This document shows positions 12,292 through 24,470 of a stretch of DNA of 64,000 bases, in pieces. Every line of letters starts with the position of its first letter. Position 1 is the stretch's first letter. Under the pieces are notes generated by a model. It searched no databases. It was given only the letters and a program-made list of their open reading frames with translations, and was not told the origin of the DNA. Source of the DNA: Anagrus nilaparvatae (lineage: Eukaryota; Arthropoda; Insecta; Hymenoptera; Mymaridae); the NCBI GenBank assembly GCA_022575985.1, contig JAKSXM010000007.1:7132501-7196500 (forward strand), read 5' to 3'. The position numbers were made by a program, and so were the translations under genes.

Positions 12292-13189
12292 TTTAACAAT
12301 ATAATTTTATATCTTTAATTTAATGTTTATTAAATATAAAATTTTTTACTTGGAATTAAAGCTTTCTATTTTAAGGTTTTTCCAAGATGCAAAATAAATT
12401 AAATTCTTATTCTTAAATTTTAAAAATTTTATTAACGAGACATAACAGTATTAATAAAAATAAATATAACTTAAGAAAAGGATTCACCTTAAAAAAAATT
12501 TATTTTTATATAAAATTTAAAAAAATTTTATTTCAAATAAGCTTTAATTTATTACACTATAATTTTAAAAAAATATTTTAAGTTAAACTGCAGTCATTAG
12601 TTATATTTTTATAAGTTATGCTTTTATGAAAGATTTTTAATCACATTTTTAAATGAATTTCAACTCACGATAATGTAAATATGTATAAAAAAAAAGTATG
12701 TGCTTAATATTAAAATATTGTTTATAAATAAATACAATTCATGAATATATTTATATATATGTAAAATATTTAAAAAGTATATAAAAAATAGCTTTGATAT
12801 AAAATATTCTCATATTATATTAAAATTAAAAATATTTTGCTATAAACATATACTAAACATATCCTAAACTGTTTTGTACTTTATATGAATTATAAAAAAT
12901 GAATGTGTAATTAGATGTGCTTTCTTATATATTTTAAAAATAATATATTTTCTATATTTGATAGATTAAATAAATAATTTATCATTGTAAAAAAAGAGCA
13001 AATTTTAATTTATTAAAAATATTTCTATTTTGAAGTGGTATAGTACATTTATTAACCAATTATAAATTCTATATATAGTTAAAATTGACAATGCTTTTTT
13101 TTTCAAAAGTTTGGGCAATTAAAACATGTAACTTCTTGATAACTTAAATTATAAACCTACTTATTTTAATGACTTCTAATAAAAATTAT
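12292..13189. other. AT-rich intergenic stretch
   Basis: Extremely AT-rich, with several AATAAA-like words just after CHMP3 that can serve its polyadenylation. I see no gene or repeat here. Confidence 0.5.
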
Positions 13190-14054
13190 TTACAACTTAT
13201 CTATAACATTATTAACAATAAAAAGTTTAACTCTAGCTCGTCCTTTCTTTGGCAATTTTTGTATGTGTGGTCTAATTTTATGTAGAAATTTTTTAACTTC
13301 GTTTTGTATAGGAATGACGTTTCTTCGAGTGAGTGAAGTTACTTTGGATTTTTTTTTTGAACTGTATACAGGTTTTTTGAATTTTTAAAGCAGCATCTGT
13401 ATTTTTAATTGATAATTGAATGTTTTTATTTACCTTAGTTACAGATTCATTATTATTCATAATAAATGTAGCATTATCATTAACTTTATTTTTTACAGGT
13501 AGCATGTGATGTACAGGGAAAAAATTTAATATAGGTTGACAAATATTTTTTTGCTGATAAAAGTTATTACATTCCGCTACAGATTCTTCGTTATCAATTT
13601 CTTTTTTTTGTTGCTTTAACGGATTTAACAACTTTTTTCTTTTGTAAATCAACTTTTATTAGTATTCCTGGAGGAACACAAGCAAGACTGGTAACCGGTA
13701 CTGGAGTAATATTTTCTGTATAGGGTAAAATTATATCTGGCTTCATACAAGTGGGTATACTAACAGGGTTTAAATTATTGACGAATTGTAAATTCCAATT
13801 TGAAATTGAAGGTAATGGAAGTTTGTTAACAGACTGATTTTTAAATTCTAAATTTGGTAAATTTATGCGTGTTGGACATTTAGATTTACCTCTTTTTTTT
13901 GCCAATGGCATTATGACAAAAAAATTCTAACCATTTTTTACAACGTTCTTCAGCTGTTCAGCATTGACAGGAAAACCAAAAAATATGTACTCGTCTGATT
14001 TATTACCTCTGGATTTAGTCAAGACTGACCACAAACTACACATGGATGTGGCAT
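13190..14054 (-). pseudogene. THAP-domain-like gene broken by several frameshifts
   Basis: Read on the - strand from 14054, an ATG opens MPHPCVVCGQS and then stops; one frame over, the sequence continues LTKSRGNKSDEYIFFGFPVN, and in another frame RCKKWLEFFCHN. Together these are the C-x2-C, FF.FP and W landmarks of a THAP zinc finger (C2CH, sequence-specific DNA binding), spread over three frames. Downstream, the longest frames are 13911-13594 and then 13652-13293, with changes of frame at runs of A; the final frame ends at about 13190 with a basic tail. No GT/AG introns fit these breaks. I infer a decayed gene, or less likely assembly errors at homopolymers, since nearby genes with long A-runs are intact. 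The region after the THAP-like part has no recognised domain. Confidence 0.5.
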
Positions 14055-14578
14055 TTTTTAAATTAATTTTTTTTACAATACCTAATCCAAAAGCTGAATA
14101 AAACAAAAAAATATTTGTATATCTAGAGATTAAAGGAGTTTTAAATTTAAAGAAAGTTAATCTCTGATCCTGTCCTGCCTTCTATAAAATAAACAAAAAC
14201 AATGAGAAATACCAACCTAATAAGTACTCTAAGAAATGTATACACGGTACACCAGGTGCAAACAGTACTGAGTGCAAATACCAACTTTGTTGACTTGACT
14301 GGTTTTTTTTTGTATTTTTAATTTTTGCAAGACAAATAAAGATTAAATAAATTTTTATAAAATTTAAAAAGTATTCAGTTAATTTTATTCAACGTATTTA
14401 ATTAATGTATTCTCTGATTTAATTAATTATTAAAGTGAAGTTCTTTAAAAATTTATAAAAAGATTGGATTTTTTCTTACTTTGTGTTTGTTTGTGGTGAA
14501 AAAACATAAACAGTATAAGTACACGTGCCACGCTTTGCCGCCTTTTTATACCAAAATAAAAAAATAAATTCTTTTAAA
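14055..14578. promoter_or_regulatory. Intergenic region upstream of the first small paralogue
   Basis: AT-rich with no ORF. It lies between the THAP-like pseudogene (-) and the three-exon gene (+), so it should contain both promoters. The stretch ACACGTGCCACGC near 14520 contains an E-box CACGTG about 55 bases before the ATG; the upstream region of the second paralogue also has ACACGTGCGCC near 18714, so the motif may be conserved between the pair. Confidence 0.3.
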
Positions 14579-16347
14579 ATGCCAAGTGATACTGAATTAG
14601 ATGATTACGAAATTTTATGTCAAAAAAATATTGAAGAACGTAATAAATTTGTGAGTTTCTGATTAATAAATCCTCGATGTTTCTGTGTAATTAAATAAAA
14701 AAATTTTTTTCCAGATGAAAAGTTTCTTCACAGACATAAAAAATAATACTCAAGAGATCCAGGAACTTGAAGAAAAACGAAAGCAATTAAGAAAACGAGT
14801 TATTAATGAAAAACCAAAAATTAGTGATTCTGAAAGAAGAGTTAGTAAACGTATAAAATTAATTGAAAAAGAAAAAGGTAAAGAAATATTACTTATTATT
14901 TATGTCATTGTCACAGTTGCTTATGTATTGACATGGATTTGACCCGGGTGGATAATAATAGATTAACGGTTTGCATCTACACTGAAAAAAAAATCCGTTT
15001 GCCGCAAGCGGATTCCTCTTGTGGCTAGAGGATGGTTTTTTTATTGTAACTATCATAAAAACCGATAAAGAGTTAAAATTATTGTGAAGTAGGTAATTGT
15101 GAATTAGTTTGTAATAAAAATTCATGTTACTTGCATTAATTATATTAATATTAATTATATTAATATTGTTTAAATTTTTATTCAATTTTAACTCTTTATC
15201 TGTTTTTATTATAGTTACAATAAAAAAACCATCCTCTAGCCACAAGAAAAATCCGCTTGCTGCAAACGGAAAAAATCCTATTGCCGCAAGAGGAATCCGC
15301 TTGCCGCAAACGGAAAAAATCCTCTTGCCGCAAGAGGAATTCCTCTCGCAGCAAGAGGATTTTTTTTCAGTGTAGTTAATTAGGGGCGGATTCAGAAAGC
15401 ACCTCTGGTACGCACAGAGATGAATTTTCAAAAAATAAGTCATATAAAACCGTAATATTTCTAAAAAATTTTGAAAAAGATACCTGAACTGAAGTCCATA
15501 GTTTATGATAATAATAACATATGTATAGAAAAAAAATCCCCCCAAAAATATAAAAACCCCTAATGTTAAATTAAAAAAAAAATAAACAAAATTGTTAATA
15601 GTATATAATTATTATTCTTGATACTATAGATTTCCATTCGGTGCCATGAGGGTGGATTTTTAATAACGAAAAATTTTCTGAATTTTCGTTGAATGATTAA
15701 CATTATAATTTGTACTGAATTTGTTATTTTAGTACCATCCCTACACTGAAAAACTGGCACCTTTGAATCAATGACGTGCGACATTAAAATATGCCAATAA
15801 CATTAAATTAATGAAAATTTTATTGAATCAATGGAATGTTCTATTGGCATATTTTAATATTGCACGTTATTGATTCACGGGTGTCAGTTTTCCAGTGTAT
15901 TAATTAATATATAATGTATAAACAATTGTTTAGTTTTGTATAAAAAGATACCAATGACGAATGAATTTTAATTATAGAATTATTTTAATGATTTCAGAAA
16001 AATCGAGATTAGAAGCAAAATATATCGCTGATAAGAATTTATTCAATTTGCTGAATAACTTCATCGGAAAATCATCTACACCCATGGATTTGTTAATAAA
16101 TCATCATTCGCTTCAAAGAAAAAAAACGCAACTAGATATAATGGAATATATAGACCAGCATTTTCCAGAATTTACAGATATATTTTTTCAAGTAAAAAAT
16201 GACCAAAGTATTTACGACGAATACAATAAACTGGATTTGAATCAACTTATGGATAAATTGAAAGAAAAAATTGATTCCAAAAATGATTATCAAATTAATA
16301 TTTCAATATTTCATATATATACTCGATTATTTGGTTGTTTTTTATAA
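14579..16347 (+). CDS. Uncharacterised 194-aa coiled-coil protein, three exons; paralogue of the gene at 18824-19665
   Basis: Exons 14579-14650, 14715-14877 and 15998-16347 join with GT/AG borders and phases 0 and 1. The first exon encodes DDYEILCQKNIEERNKF, the second a charged coiled coil (EIQELEEKRKQLRKRV), and the third an acidic helical C-terminal domain with IADKNLFNLLNNFIGKSSTPMDLLI and DEYNKLDLNQLMDKLKEKI, ending in HIYTRLFGCFL. The same exon structure and about the same protein occur 4 kb downstream, which strongly supports both as real genes from a tandem duplication. The YE..CQKNIEERN word resembles a short N-terminal motif of several nuclear proteins, but I cannot assign a family. 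The second intron is long (1.1 kb) because two MITEs sit in it. Confidence 0.75.
14980..15372. mobile_element. TA-flanked hairpin MITE (mariner-like ends CACTGAAAAAA...TTTTTTCAGTG)
   Basis: Inverted ends CACTGAAAAAAAAATCC and its complement, each next to TA (14978-14979 and 15373-15374), as expected for Tc1/mariner-type insertion. The two arms pair over about 100 bp (ACTCTTTATC.GTTTTTAT). The right arm additionally holds an array of short words GCCGCAAGAGGA / GCCGCAAACGGA repeated about five times. Located in the second intron of the 194-aa gene; no coding capacity. Confidence 0.8.
15744..15897. mobile_element. Second TA-flanked hairpin MITE in the same intron (154 bp)
   Basis: Ends CACTGAAAAACTGGCACC and GGTGTCAGTTTTCCAGTG are imperfect reverse complements flanked by TA on both sides (15742-15743, 15898-15899). 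The arms (AATCAATGACGTGC.. and GCACGTTATTGATT) pair almost fully, so the element is a near-perfect hairpin. It shares only the terminal CACTGAAAA with the neighbour at 14980-15372. Confidence 0.8.
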
Positions 16348-18823
16348 ATTTTTAAAATATAAATAATATTAACATTACATAATTTAAAATTTTTTAGTTT
16401 TAATTTATTTTTCAAATGTATTTTTTTAAAATTTAGGTTATTTAAAAAAAAAATTAAGCTTTTTGTTAAGTACAAATTTAATAAAAAATTTAAAAAATTA
16501 TTTTTATCATTTTTTTCTTTTACCTATAATGCTATTAATTTAAAAAAAAAAACAGTTTTTTTAGAACTGTGGAGTCTATTGCAAAAGAATGGTGAATATT
16601 TTTAATATACATATTTTAAATTGGATTGTACTAGGGAAATACGAAAAGACCTAGTAAATCCTTACAGATTCCACGTTGCAAAAAAAAGTGACAAAAATCA
16701 TATGTTGGGCTAGACTCTTTAAAATAGTACAGAGACTCTTTTTTGACCAATATACTTTAATGTCAATGAATTTTCAGAACTTTTGGCCCACAGCCCATTA
16801 ATGGAAAGTTTGGGGCCTTGGACTTAAATAATAGTTCTTTTCTTGAAGTATGTTTAACATTGTTTTTTAATAATATACGTTTTTTCGGCTTCATAGCAAA
16901 TTTTGTTTTACCAAGAGGGCCAATTAAGAATCCTACACCTGCGCCATTTTTTTTTCTCATAATTTTCATTTCTTTATCGTTTTTTTATTAAATTAGAAAT
17001 TTTTTTTGCATTTATCAGAATAGTCTCGCATTTTTTATTCAATTTAAAAAATTTTGGCATAAACACTTTATTAATTTAATCTAAAATAAGGACATGAGTT
17101 AGTCAGAATTTTTTTATCGAAAAAAGTTAACTCAAAATTTTTCTGACCAACTCATGTCCTTATTTTTGATTAACTTTAAAAAATGCTTGTGCTAAAATTT
17201 TTTAAATACAATTCATTTTCCAGAAAAGTAAAGAATTATCCAAAGCGCACGTATAAGTAATTGCGATATGGGGCATTCTTTTTTATAATCAACGGTCGTA
17301 TACGATTTTTTTTTTCATGTGAGGGATACATGAGTTTTACCACGATTTTTTTACCCAAAATGAATATTTTTTTAATTTCTATCAAAATTAAAATCTTTGA
17401 TGATAACATACTTCATAAGGTCTTATAAAGGTTTTGTACAAACTTCAAGTTCCCATTTTCTTGGAGTGGTTTTTGAGATATTGCACTGCAAATACAATAA
17501 TGATGAAAATTAAGTTATTTTGAATCTTTTTTTTAAATCTGTGATTTAAAAAATTTCCGTAACCCCCAAACAAATAATGAAAAAAAAACTATTAAAGAAC
17601 TTTCGAAAACTGGAACCTTGCGCAAAATTTTTGAAAAAAAGTTTTACTTAGATGACTACTATTTTAGCAGTAATTTAAAAATTGGTTATTTTGGGCCAAA
17701 AATGGGCACTCGATTTATTGACTACATACTGTAAAAAAATAACTGATTGAGGCAAGTTATTGCAATTGTTCCGTTTGCCGCAAGCTGATTTTTTTTCGTG
17801 CTTTAACGATTTCAAATGACTTGAAACTTAAAAAATGCATGCAGCAGCATAATAATTCAAAAAAACAAATTTCTTAAAAAAAGAAACAATTTTTTTTTTA
17901 TAATTTTTTTAAAATTGAAAAATCTTTAATACAACTAGGTATTGTTTATTTATGGCGCTCCATAACTAATGAATTATATTTTAGTTTTTGTAAAACGCCT
18001 GGATTCATACTAACTTGTTGACACGTATTACTGTTAAAAAAGAAATCTGTTTTATATGCAGTTAAAAAAAGACCAGCTGACAAGTGACAACAGTATAGGC
18101 GTCCTACATATGAGGAGGAGACGAGGAGTTTTGTATAATCACGTGGTAATCACTTGGTATTTTGAACCCCTCCACTCGCTTCCCCCAAAATCAGTTGGTA
18201 TCGTCGTAATGTAGTTTAAATGGGAAAAAGATGAAAATAGCTATAATTTATTAATTGTTACAAAATTTTGGTGCGAAATTTTTATATCAGTAAGTTAAAA
18301 ATAAATAATAGTTTGAAATTTAGTGAGTCAAAATTCGATAGTAAATGTATTTAAAAGAAAAATAAGTTATTTATATAAGATTTCTATTCTTTACAATGGT
18401 ACAAATACCTTCCGATTTGACTCATTTTGCCGCAAAATTTTTAAAATTGTCGCTGTCATCGATTTTCATTCTCCCTTCTATCTTGATGTAGGATGCCTAT
18501 AGACAAACCGTTTTTATAAAACTTTCAAAGTATATTTGGGGTGTAATCGTGTAATTACTATTTACTAACAAATTACTAATCACCTTACTCACGATTTTTT
18601 AATATTTAATCAGAGAATTTAATTGTTTGGATTTCTAAAATCTGAAAAGTTCTCCGTTTGGTCGTTCATATAATTAGTTTGTATATTATGGCAGAGTATT
18701 ATGGTAAACAGTAACACGTGCGCCGCCAATATCCAAAGAGCTCCAATATCTCCATAGAGCTCCAACAGTATTTATACAGTTTAATAATTAATTATATCAA
18801 ATAAATAAATTTAAATTTGTATA
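16348..18823. repeat. Gene-poor interval with degraded repeats and a hairpin at 17042-17215
   Basis: At 17042-17215 the sequence ATAAGGACATGAGTT pairs with AACTCATGTCCTTAT around a short loop, making a hairpin of about 170 bp. The stretch 17360-17740 is a diverged copy of a repeat also present at about 27000-27280 (shared GCAGTAATTTAAAAATTGGT). The part 18600-18823 is the upstream region of the next gene. A 68-residue - strand frame at 16763-16969 is not convincing. Confidence 0.45.
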
Positions 18824-19665
18824 ATGGCAAGTGATATTATTGAATTCTCGACTGAATTAAATGATTATGAAATTTTATGTCAAAAAAATATTGAAGAACG
18901 TAATCAATTTGTGAGTTTTTAAAATTTAATGTTTTTTCTTATGTGATGTTTTAATATTATATTATAATATTTGTATATACAATAATAAAACATGTATACT
19001 TTTTTCTAGATGAAAAGTTTCTTCACAGATATTAAAAATGACACTCAAGAGATTCAGGAACTTGAAGAAAAGCGAAAACAATTAAAAAAAAGAGTTGTTA
19101 GTGAAAAACCAAAAATTAGTGATTCTAAAAGAAGAAGTAGTCAACGATTAATGTTAATAGAAGAAGAAAAAATTAAACGGATAAAATTAATAGAAGAAGA
19201 AAAAGGTCATTATTTGCATAAAATCTTAGTTTTTTACTGACATATTAATTTTTTGAATATCTATTTAAATAATTATTTTTAATGATTTCAGAACGAGAAA
19301 GAATACGTCAAATTGAACAAATATTGGAAAATAAAATCATCGCTGATAAGAATTTATTCAGTTCACTAGAAGATTTCATCGGTGAATCATATACAGCTAT
19401 GGACATTTTAATAAAACATGATCCATCAGAAATAGAAAATATGCAAGAAACCATAAAGGAATTTTTAAGCGATTATTTTCCAAATTTAATGGAATTAATT
19501 TCACTAATAAGAGGCGATAAAATTCTTCTCGATGAATACAATAAATTAGATTTGAAGCAACTTATGGATAAATTGAAAGAAAAAATTGATCTCAAAAATA
19601 ATAATGACTATGTTAATATTTTAGTACTTCATATATATACTCGAATATTTGGTAGCTTTTTATAA
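18824..19665 (+). CDS. Uncharacterised 218-aa coiled-coil protein, three exons; paralogue of the gene at 14579-16347
   Basis: Exons 18824-18910, 19010-19205 and 19292-19665, with the same phases and boundaries as the upstream copy. Exon 1 encodes LNDYEILCQKNIEERNQF, exon 2 the nearly identical MKSFFTDIKNDTQEIQELEE with an extra internal duplication (RLMLIEEEK / RIKLIEEEK), exon 3 IADKNLFSSLEDFIGESYTAMDIL and DEYNKLDLKQLMDKLKEKI, ending HIYTRIFGSFL. Introns here are short (99 and 86 bp), lacking the MITEs of the other copy. The donor after exon 2 (GGTCATT) is weak. Function unknown; conserved exon layout and more divergence in exon 3 suggest two functional duplicates diverging after tandem duplication. 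Confidence 0.75.
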
Positions 19666-19679
19666 CCTTTTGTAATCAT

Positions 19680-20045
19680 TTTAAATTGTTTCTTTAGTGA
19701 TATTTTTTACAAATTTGATACAAATATTTTTTAGATCAATTATAACTATGTATTTTATTTTTTTATATTTAAGCTTTTAGACCAAATGTAATTAAAATAT
19801 CAATTTAAATTGTTTCTTTAGTGATATTTTTTCATGTATTTTTTAGACCAATAATAACTAATATAAATGTATATTTTAGTTTTTTATATTTAAGCTTTTA
19901 GACCAACTGTAATTAAAATATACGTTTTTTATTTTTAAGTTTTTAGATCAGTTGTAAGTAAAATAAATGTACTTAATTTTTTTTTTATTTTAATTTTTAA
20001 AGCTTTTAGATTAATTGTAATTAATTAAAATAAATTTAGGTATTT
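19680..20045. repeat. Short tandem duplication downstream of the second paralogue
   Basis: A unit of about 120 bp with the words TTGTTTCTTTAGTGATATTT and TTTAAGCTTTTAGACCAA is present two to three times in a row. Non-coding, probably 3' flank; origin unclear. Confidence 0.5.
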
Positions 20046-20129
20046 TATTTGTTTAATAAGCATTTTGTGAGGAAAAATCGAGAAAGTTTAATAAATAATT
20101 ATAAAAATAATGCCCATTGACTAACACCT

Positions 20130-20510
20130 TTTTTTCTATTTTATTACTTGGAAGTCTGTATTATAAATATGAGCATTTCTACCAGAAAATCCGTTTTATA
20201 GCATCGAAAATTAAAAAAAAAATTTTGATGGAGCCGCACCTACCACCATGGTTTTCTGGTATTTTGAACCCTACAGAATGCAAAAAAAAAAAAAACGTGA
20301 ACATTAAATCGGTGATGGATTCCAAAAAGATTTTCCAAAACTATGTTTTTCATATCTGAGTTACCCCAAATTTTAAAAATAATGTTTCGGTAAATAAAGT
20401 TTCAAAAAATAAATGATAGCTTCGGATTTCCAGGGAAAAACCACTTTAAAAAAAACTTTTCTTTTTTCGATGATATTTAGTCAAGTTATCGACGTTATCG
20501 TCAATTTAAG
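20130..20510 (+). repeat. Dispersed repeat, copy 1 (copy 2 at 61605-62000)
   Basis: TATTTTATTACTTGGAAGTC..., CCTACCACCATG, GGTATTTTGAACCCT.CAGAATGCAAAA and ATTTAGTCAAGTTA occur in the same order and orientation here and at 61605-62000, with scattered differences. No target duplications or coding sequence seen; a non-autonomous element of unknown class. Confidence 0.75.
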
Positions 20511-21230
20511 ATTTTGCTCAAAGTCAAAAAGATTGACTATATTTAACTTAAAATATGCATCATATTATAATTTTTATAATTTTTATAATTTATTATAATT
20601 TTCATCGTAAAATAATAATTTTTTTTTTAAATCGATTAATTTTTTTCTGGTAATTCATTTCATTCAGAAAAAAAATCATTTTTATTAACCAAATTTCAAT
20701 TTTTAGGTCACTAAAATTTGAAAATTGTAAGTAAAAAAATTTATTTTAGACAATTTTTGATTGGTTTGTGACATGAAAATTGAAATATTTCATGATCTTT
20801 TTATCTATATTTTTTAACATTAAGTCTCTTATAAGAGTGATTATTTAAATAATTATTCATCATTTTCTCAAAAATCTCGTCTTATCCCTTTTTTCACCCC
20901 TATTTTTCGGGCAAAACTAACGACGGATTTGGAAAAAGCATGACATTTTACCTATAGGGTACGATTTTTAGCCTTCTATCTACTGAAAATCTTAGTGTTT
21001 TCATTGAGTTTCCGTCAACTTCCGCCCCGGCACTAATGGGAAAAAATCAAAATTCTCATTTCCGTATATACGGATATGATGCGCGTCCCGTATTTCCAAC
21101 CCTGCATTATTAACATACTCCATGAAGAGCTAATTTCAAGCATTTTTTTTTTTTTTTGATTCACCCTAATAATTATATAAAATTATATAATATTTTGAAC
21201 GTCCTTTTTGTCATTTTTTAGATTTTACAG

Positions 21231-24090
21231 TTATCTCACGGTGACCTGGAATCGTTTTATTATGCGATCAAAATGACAAAAAAAACTGTATGTTGGGGTT
21301 TTTTCTACACTAAAAAATGTCTACGAATTTTCTATCCGGACCTTCTATCCAGTTACTTTAAGTATTTGCTGTCAATATTTCCATAATTTGAATAATGATG
21401 ATTTGAATTTTTTTATAAGACTGGTTTTTTTTTCGAAGTATCCGGAATTCCTAACGCGCCTACAGAACTCGAAAATATAAGTAAAAAAAATAAGTTTCTC
21501 GTTGGATTTAGACCAAAACATCGATTTTTGAGCCCACGATAGCTCTCGAAAGTTTTTTTTTGGTCTCCTCAAAATTGGGATTTTCTTAAAACTTTCAGTT
21601 TTTCTAGTGGATTTAAATACTGTTTTAGATTATGTTCAAATTGATATCCCGTAGTATTTTCTTCCCAGGAATCCGATGAAATCAATTATTTTAGCTTTTG
21701 ACCACGTTTTATAGAATGAAAATCGTTTTTCGTTACATTTTAGGGTCTGAAATTCAAGGGGAACAATTTTAAAAGTTATGTAGTTTTCTGAATAAACTTT
21801 TCTGTATGATATCTGATAATATTTATAAGAGGGACTTGTTTATTTTTTCCCCAGGAATCCGATGACATCATTTATTTTAGCTTTTGACCACGTTGAATAG
21901 AAGAAAAATCGATTTTGTTTGTTTTTAGGGTCTTAATTTTAAGGAAATCTATTAAAAAAGGTTTGCAGTTTTCAAAATAAGTATTTCTGAATATTATTTA
22001 CAAAAGGGTCTTGTATATTTTTTTCTCAGGAATTCGATGAAACTATTTATTTTAGCTTTTGAACACGTTTTATATGAGAAAAATCGATTTTTGTCATGTT
22101 TCAGGGTCTCAATTTTAAGGAAGTCAATCACAAAAGTTTATTAGTTTACAAAATAAATTTTTCTGAATATTACTTACTAAAGAAACTTATGTATTTTTTC
22201 CCCAGGAATCCAAAGAAACCATTTATTTTAGCTTTTGACTACCTCTTATATGAGAAAAATCGATTTTGGTTCCTCAAAGAGAAACCATTGTGATAGGTCA
22301 AATTTCGATTTTTGATTTTTTGGCATATAAGCACGTTTTGAGACCCCAGGAAGCTAAAAAACCGGTTTTTAAAAAAAGTATGTATGTGTGTGTGTGTATG
22401 TGTGTGTGTGTGTGTGTGTGTATGTATTTAATTGGTGATATTTCACAAACATTATGGAGTTAAGACCTAATTTTTTTTTCAAAAATTTTTTTATCAAAAA
22501 AGCTCGAGGTACTTTTTTTTTTTTTAATTTGGATGTAATACCTCATTTATTTCCACGAAAGTACTTTTATTTGAAAGTTTGATTTTTACTCGAAATCTCG
22601 AATCTGATACTTAATTTTTTGAAAATTTTTCCGAAATTTTTTTTCACGAAAAAATACAAAAAACACCAATTTTTTTTTTCTTTTTGGACGTAATACCTAA
22701 TTTATTTCTATGAAAGTACTAGTTTTAGAAATATTGTTTATAGTAATTTTTTGGATCTGATACCGAATTTTTTCAAAAATTTCATCTCAAAATTAAAAAA
22801 ACAAAAAATTAAAAAACCTGCAATATTTTTTTTTTTTTTGATGTAATACCTCATTTAATTAAATGAAAGTACTAATATTTGAAAATATTGCAACCGGAGA
22901 TGTTTTACAACCGTTATGAAATTTAGACCTAATTTTTTTTTCAAAAATTTTTTCACCAAAAAATTTCTAGGTACTTTTTTTTTTTTAATTTGGATGTAAT
23001 ACCTCATTTATTTCCACGAAAGTACTTATATTTGAAAGCATAGTTTTTACTCGATATCTCGAATCTGATACTTAATTTTTTGGAAATTTTTTTCCAAAAT
23101 TTTTTTTCACGAAAAAATACAAAAAACACCAAATTTTTTTTTCTTTTTGGATGTAGTACCTAATTTATTTCTACGAGAGTACTAGTTTTAGACAGTTCGT
23201 TTATAGTAATTTTTTGGATCTGATACCGAATTTTTCCAAAATTTATTTCTCAAAATTAAAAAAGTTTTTTTAAACTGCAATATTTTTTTTTTTTGAAGTA
23301 ATTCCTTCATTTAATTCCATGAAAGTACTATCTTGAATAATTATTATCCAATGAATTACGTTAGATTTTATTTGAAAAAAATAGATTTAGTTAAATTCAA
23401 TACATAAATTTTCTTTTAACTTTTAAAAGTTAATAGAAATGAGTGTATGATTGCATGGTTGTAATCGGTGATATCTGTGGCATATTGAATAGTATTTAGC
23501 TCATTGTTTGAGGAACCTTAGTGTCAGCTAGTTGGCAGGGTATTTTTTCGTGTTTCAGGATCCCATTTTTAAGGAAAACAATCACAAAAGTTTATTAATT
23601 TACAAAATAAAATATTCTAAATATTATTAACTAAAGGGACTTATGTATTTTTTCCTCAGAAATCCGATGAAACCATTTATTTTTGCTTTTGACCACCTCT
23701 TATATGAGAAAAATCTATTTTTGTCGTGTTTCAGGGTCCCAATTTTAAGGAATTCCATTATAAAAGGTTATTAGTTTTCAAAATATGTTTTTCTGAATAT
23801 TATTTACAAGAGGATCTTGTATATTTTTTCCCCAGAAATTCGACCAAGTCTTATATGAGAAAAATCGAATTTTGTAGTTTTTCAGAGTCATAATTTTAAG
23901 GAAATCCATTATAAAAATCAAGACAATATTGAAAATATGAAAATATTGACAGCAAACGCTTAAAGTAGCTGGATAGAAGGTCCGGATAGGAAATTCGTAG
24001 ACATTTTTTAGTGTAGAAAACACCCCACCATACGGTTTTTTTTGTTATTTTGATTTAATAATAAAACGCTTCCAGGTCACCGCGATCTCA
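21231..24090. repeat. Composite fold-back with inverted ends and internal repeats
   Basis: The outer ends are inverted copies: CACGGTGACCTGGAA at about 21237 pairs with TTCCAGGTCACCG at about 24073, and the pairing runs inward through CTACACTAAAAAATGTCTACG to GACAGCAAA (21375/23945). Between them lie direct repeats of about 160-190 bp (AGGAATCCGATGA..ATTTATTTTAGCTTTTGACCAC) at about 21670, 21850, 22030, 22205, 23650 and 23830, and two copies of a roughly 440-bp unit (GGATGTAATACCTCATTTATTTCCACGA) at 22530 and 22990. No gene. Confidence 0.75.
22379..22432 (+). repeat. GT-rich microsatellite
   Basis: Interrupted (TG)n/(TATG)n tract inside the composite fold-back. The short frame with CVCVCVC it produces is not a gene. 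Confidence 0.95.
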
Positions 24091-24249
24091 TATAAAAATC
24101 TTGACTCAATTTTTGAATTCCCTGAAAATTTTTACAGATGTTTCTATATAATAAAAAAAAAAAACTGTGAAAAATTTGTGTGAAAATAAAAAAATATAAA
24201 TTTTTTGATTTAATTTTAATTTTATAAAATGTGGACTTTTTTTTCTTCT

Positions 24250-24470
24250 TTTTTTACAGCAATAAGAACTTGAATTTCGCGCACTTATTGTTTATAATTA
24301 TTCCCGCAAAAAGAAGCTTACCCGATCGGAAGACGAGCGAGGTTTTTCCCAGTTGCTTTGAGGGGCCGAGCTTGGTGACCATTCTGGAACCAAGGTTGGC
24401 GAGTCACGCGGGGCAAGCTGGGTACTAGGTAGGCTAGCCCTGTTGAATAAATACGCAAGCGCATAGATGA
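24250..24470. other. GC-richer island of unknown identity
   Basis: A 200-bp patch with much higher GC than its surroundings, containing several short self-complementary stretches such as CTTGGTGACC..GGAACCAAGG. It could be a structured RNA gene, a SINE, or a promoter/5'UTR of an unrecognised gene. I tested it by eye against tRNA, 5S, U1, U2, U4, U5, U6, U12 and 7SL landmarks and found no match. Confidence 0.35.

Noticed and set aside
16763..16969. 68-residue - strand frame
   Set aside because: No family, no initiation or polyadenylation context, and repeat-like surroundings.
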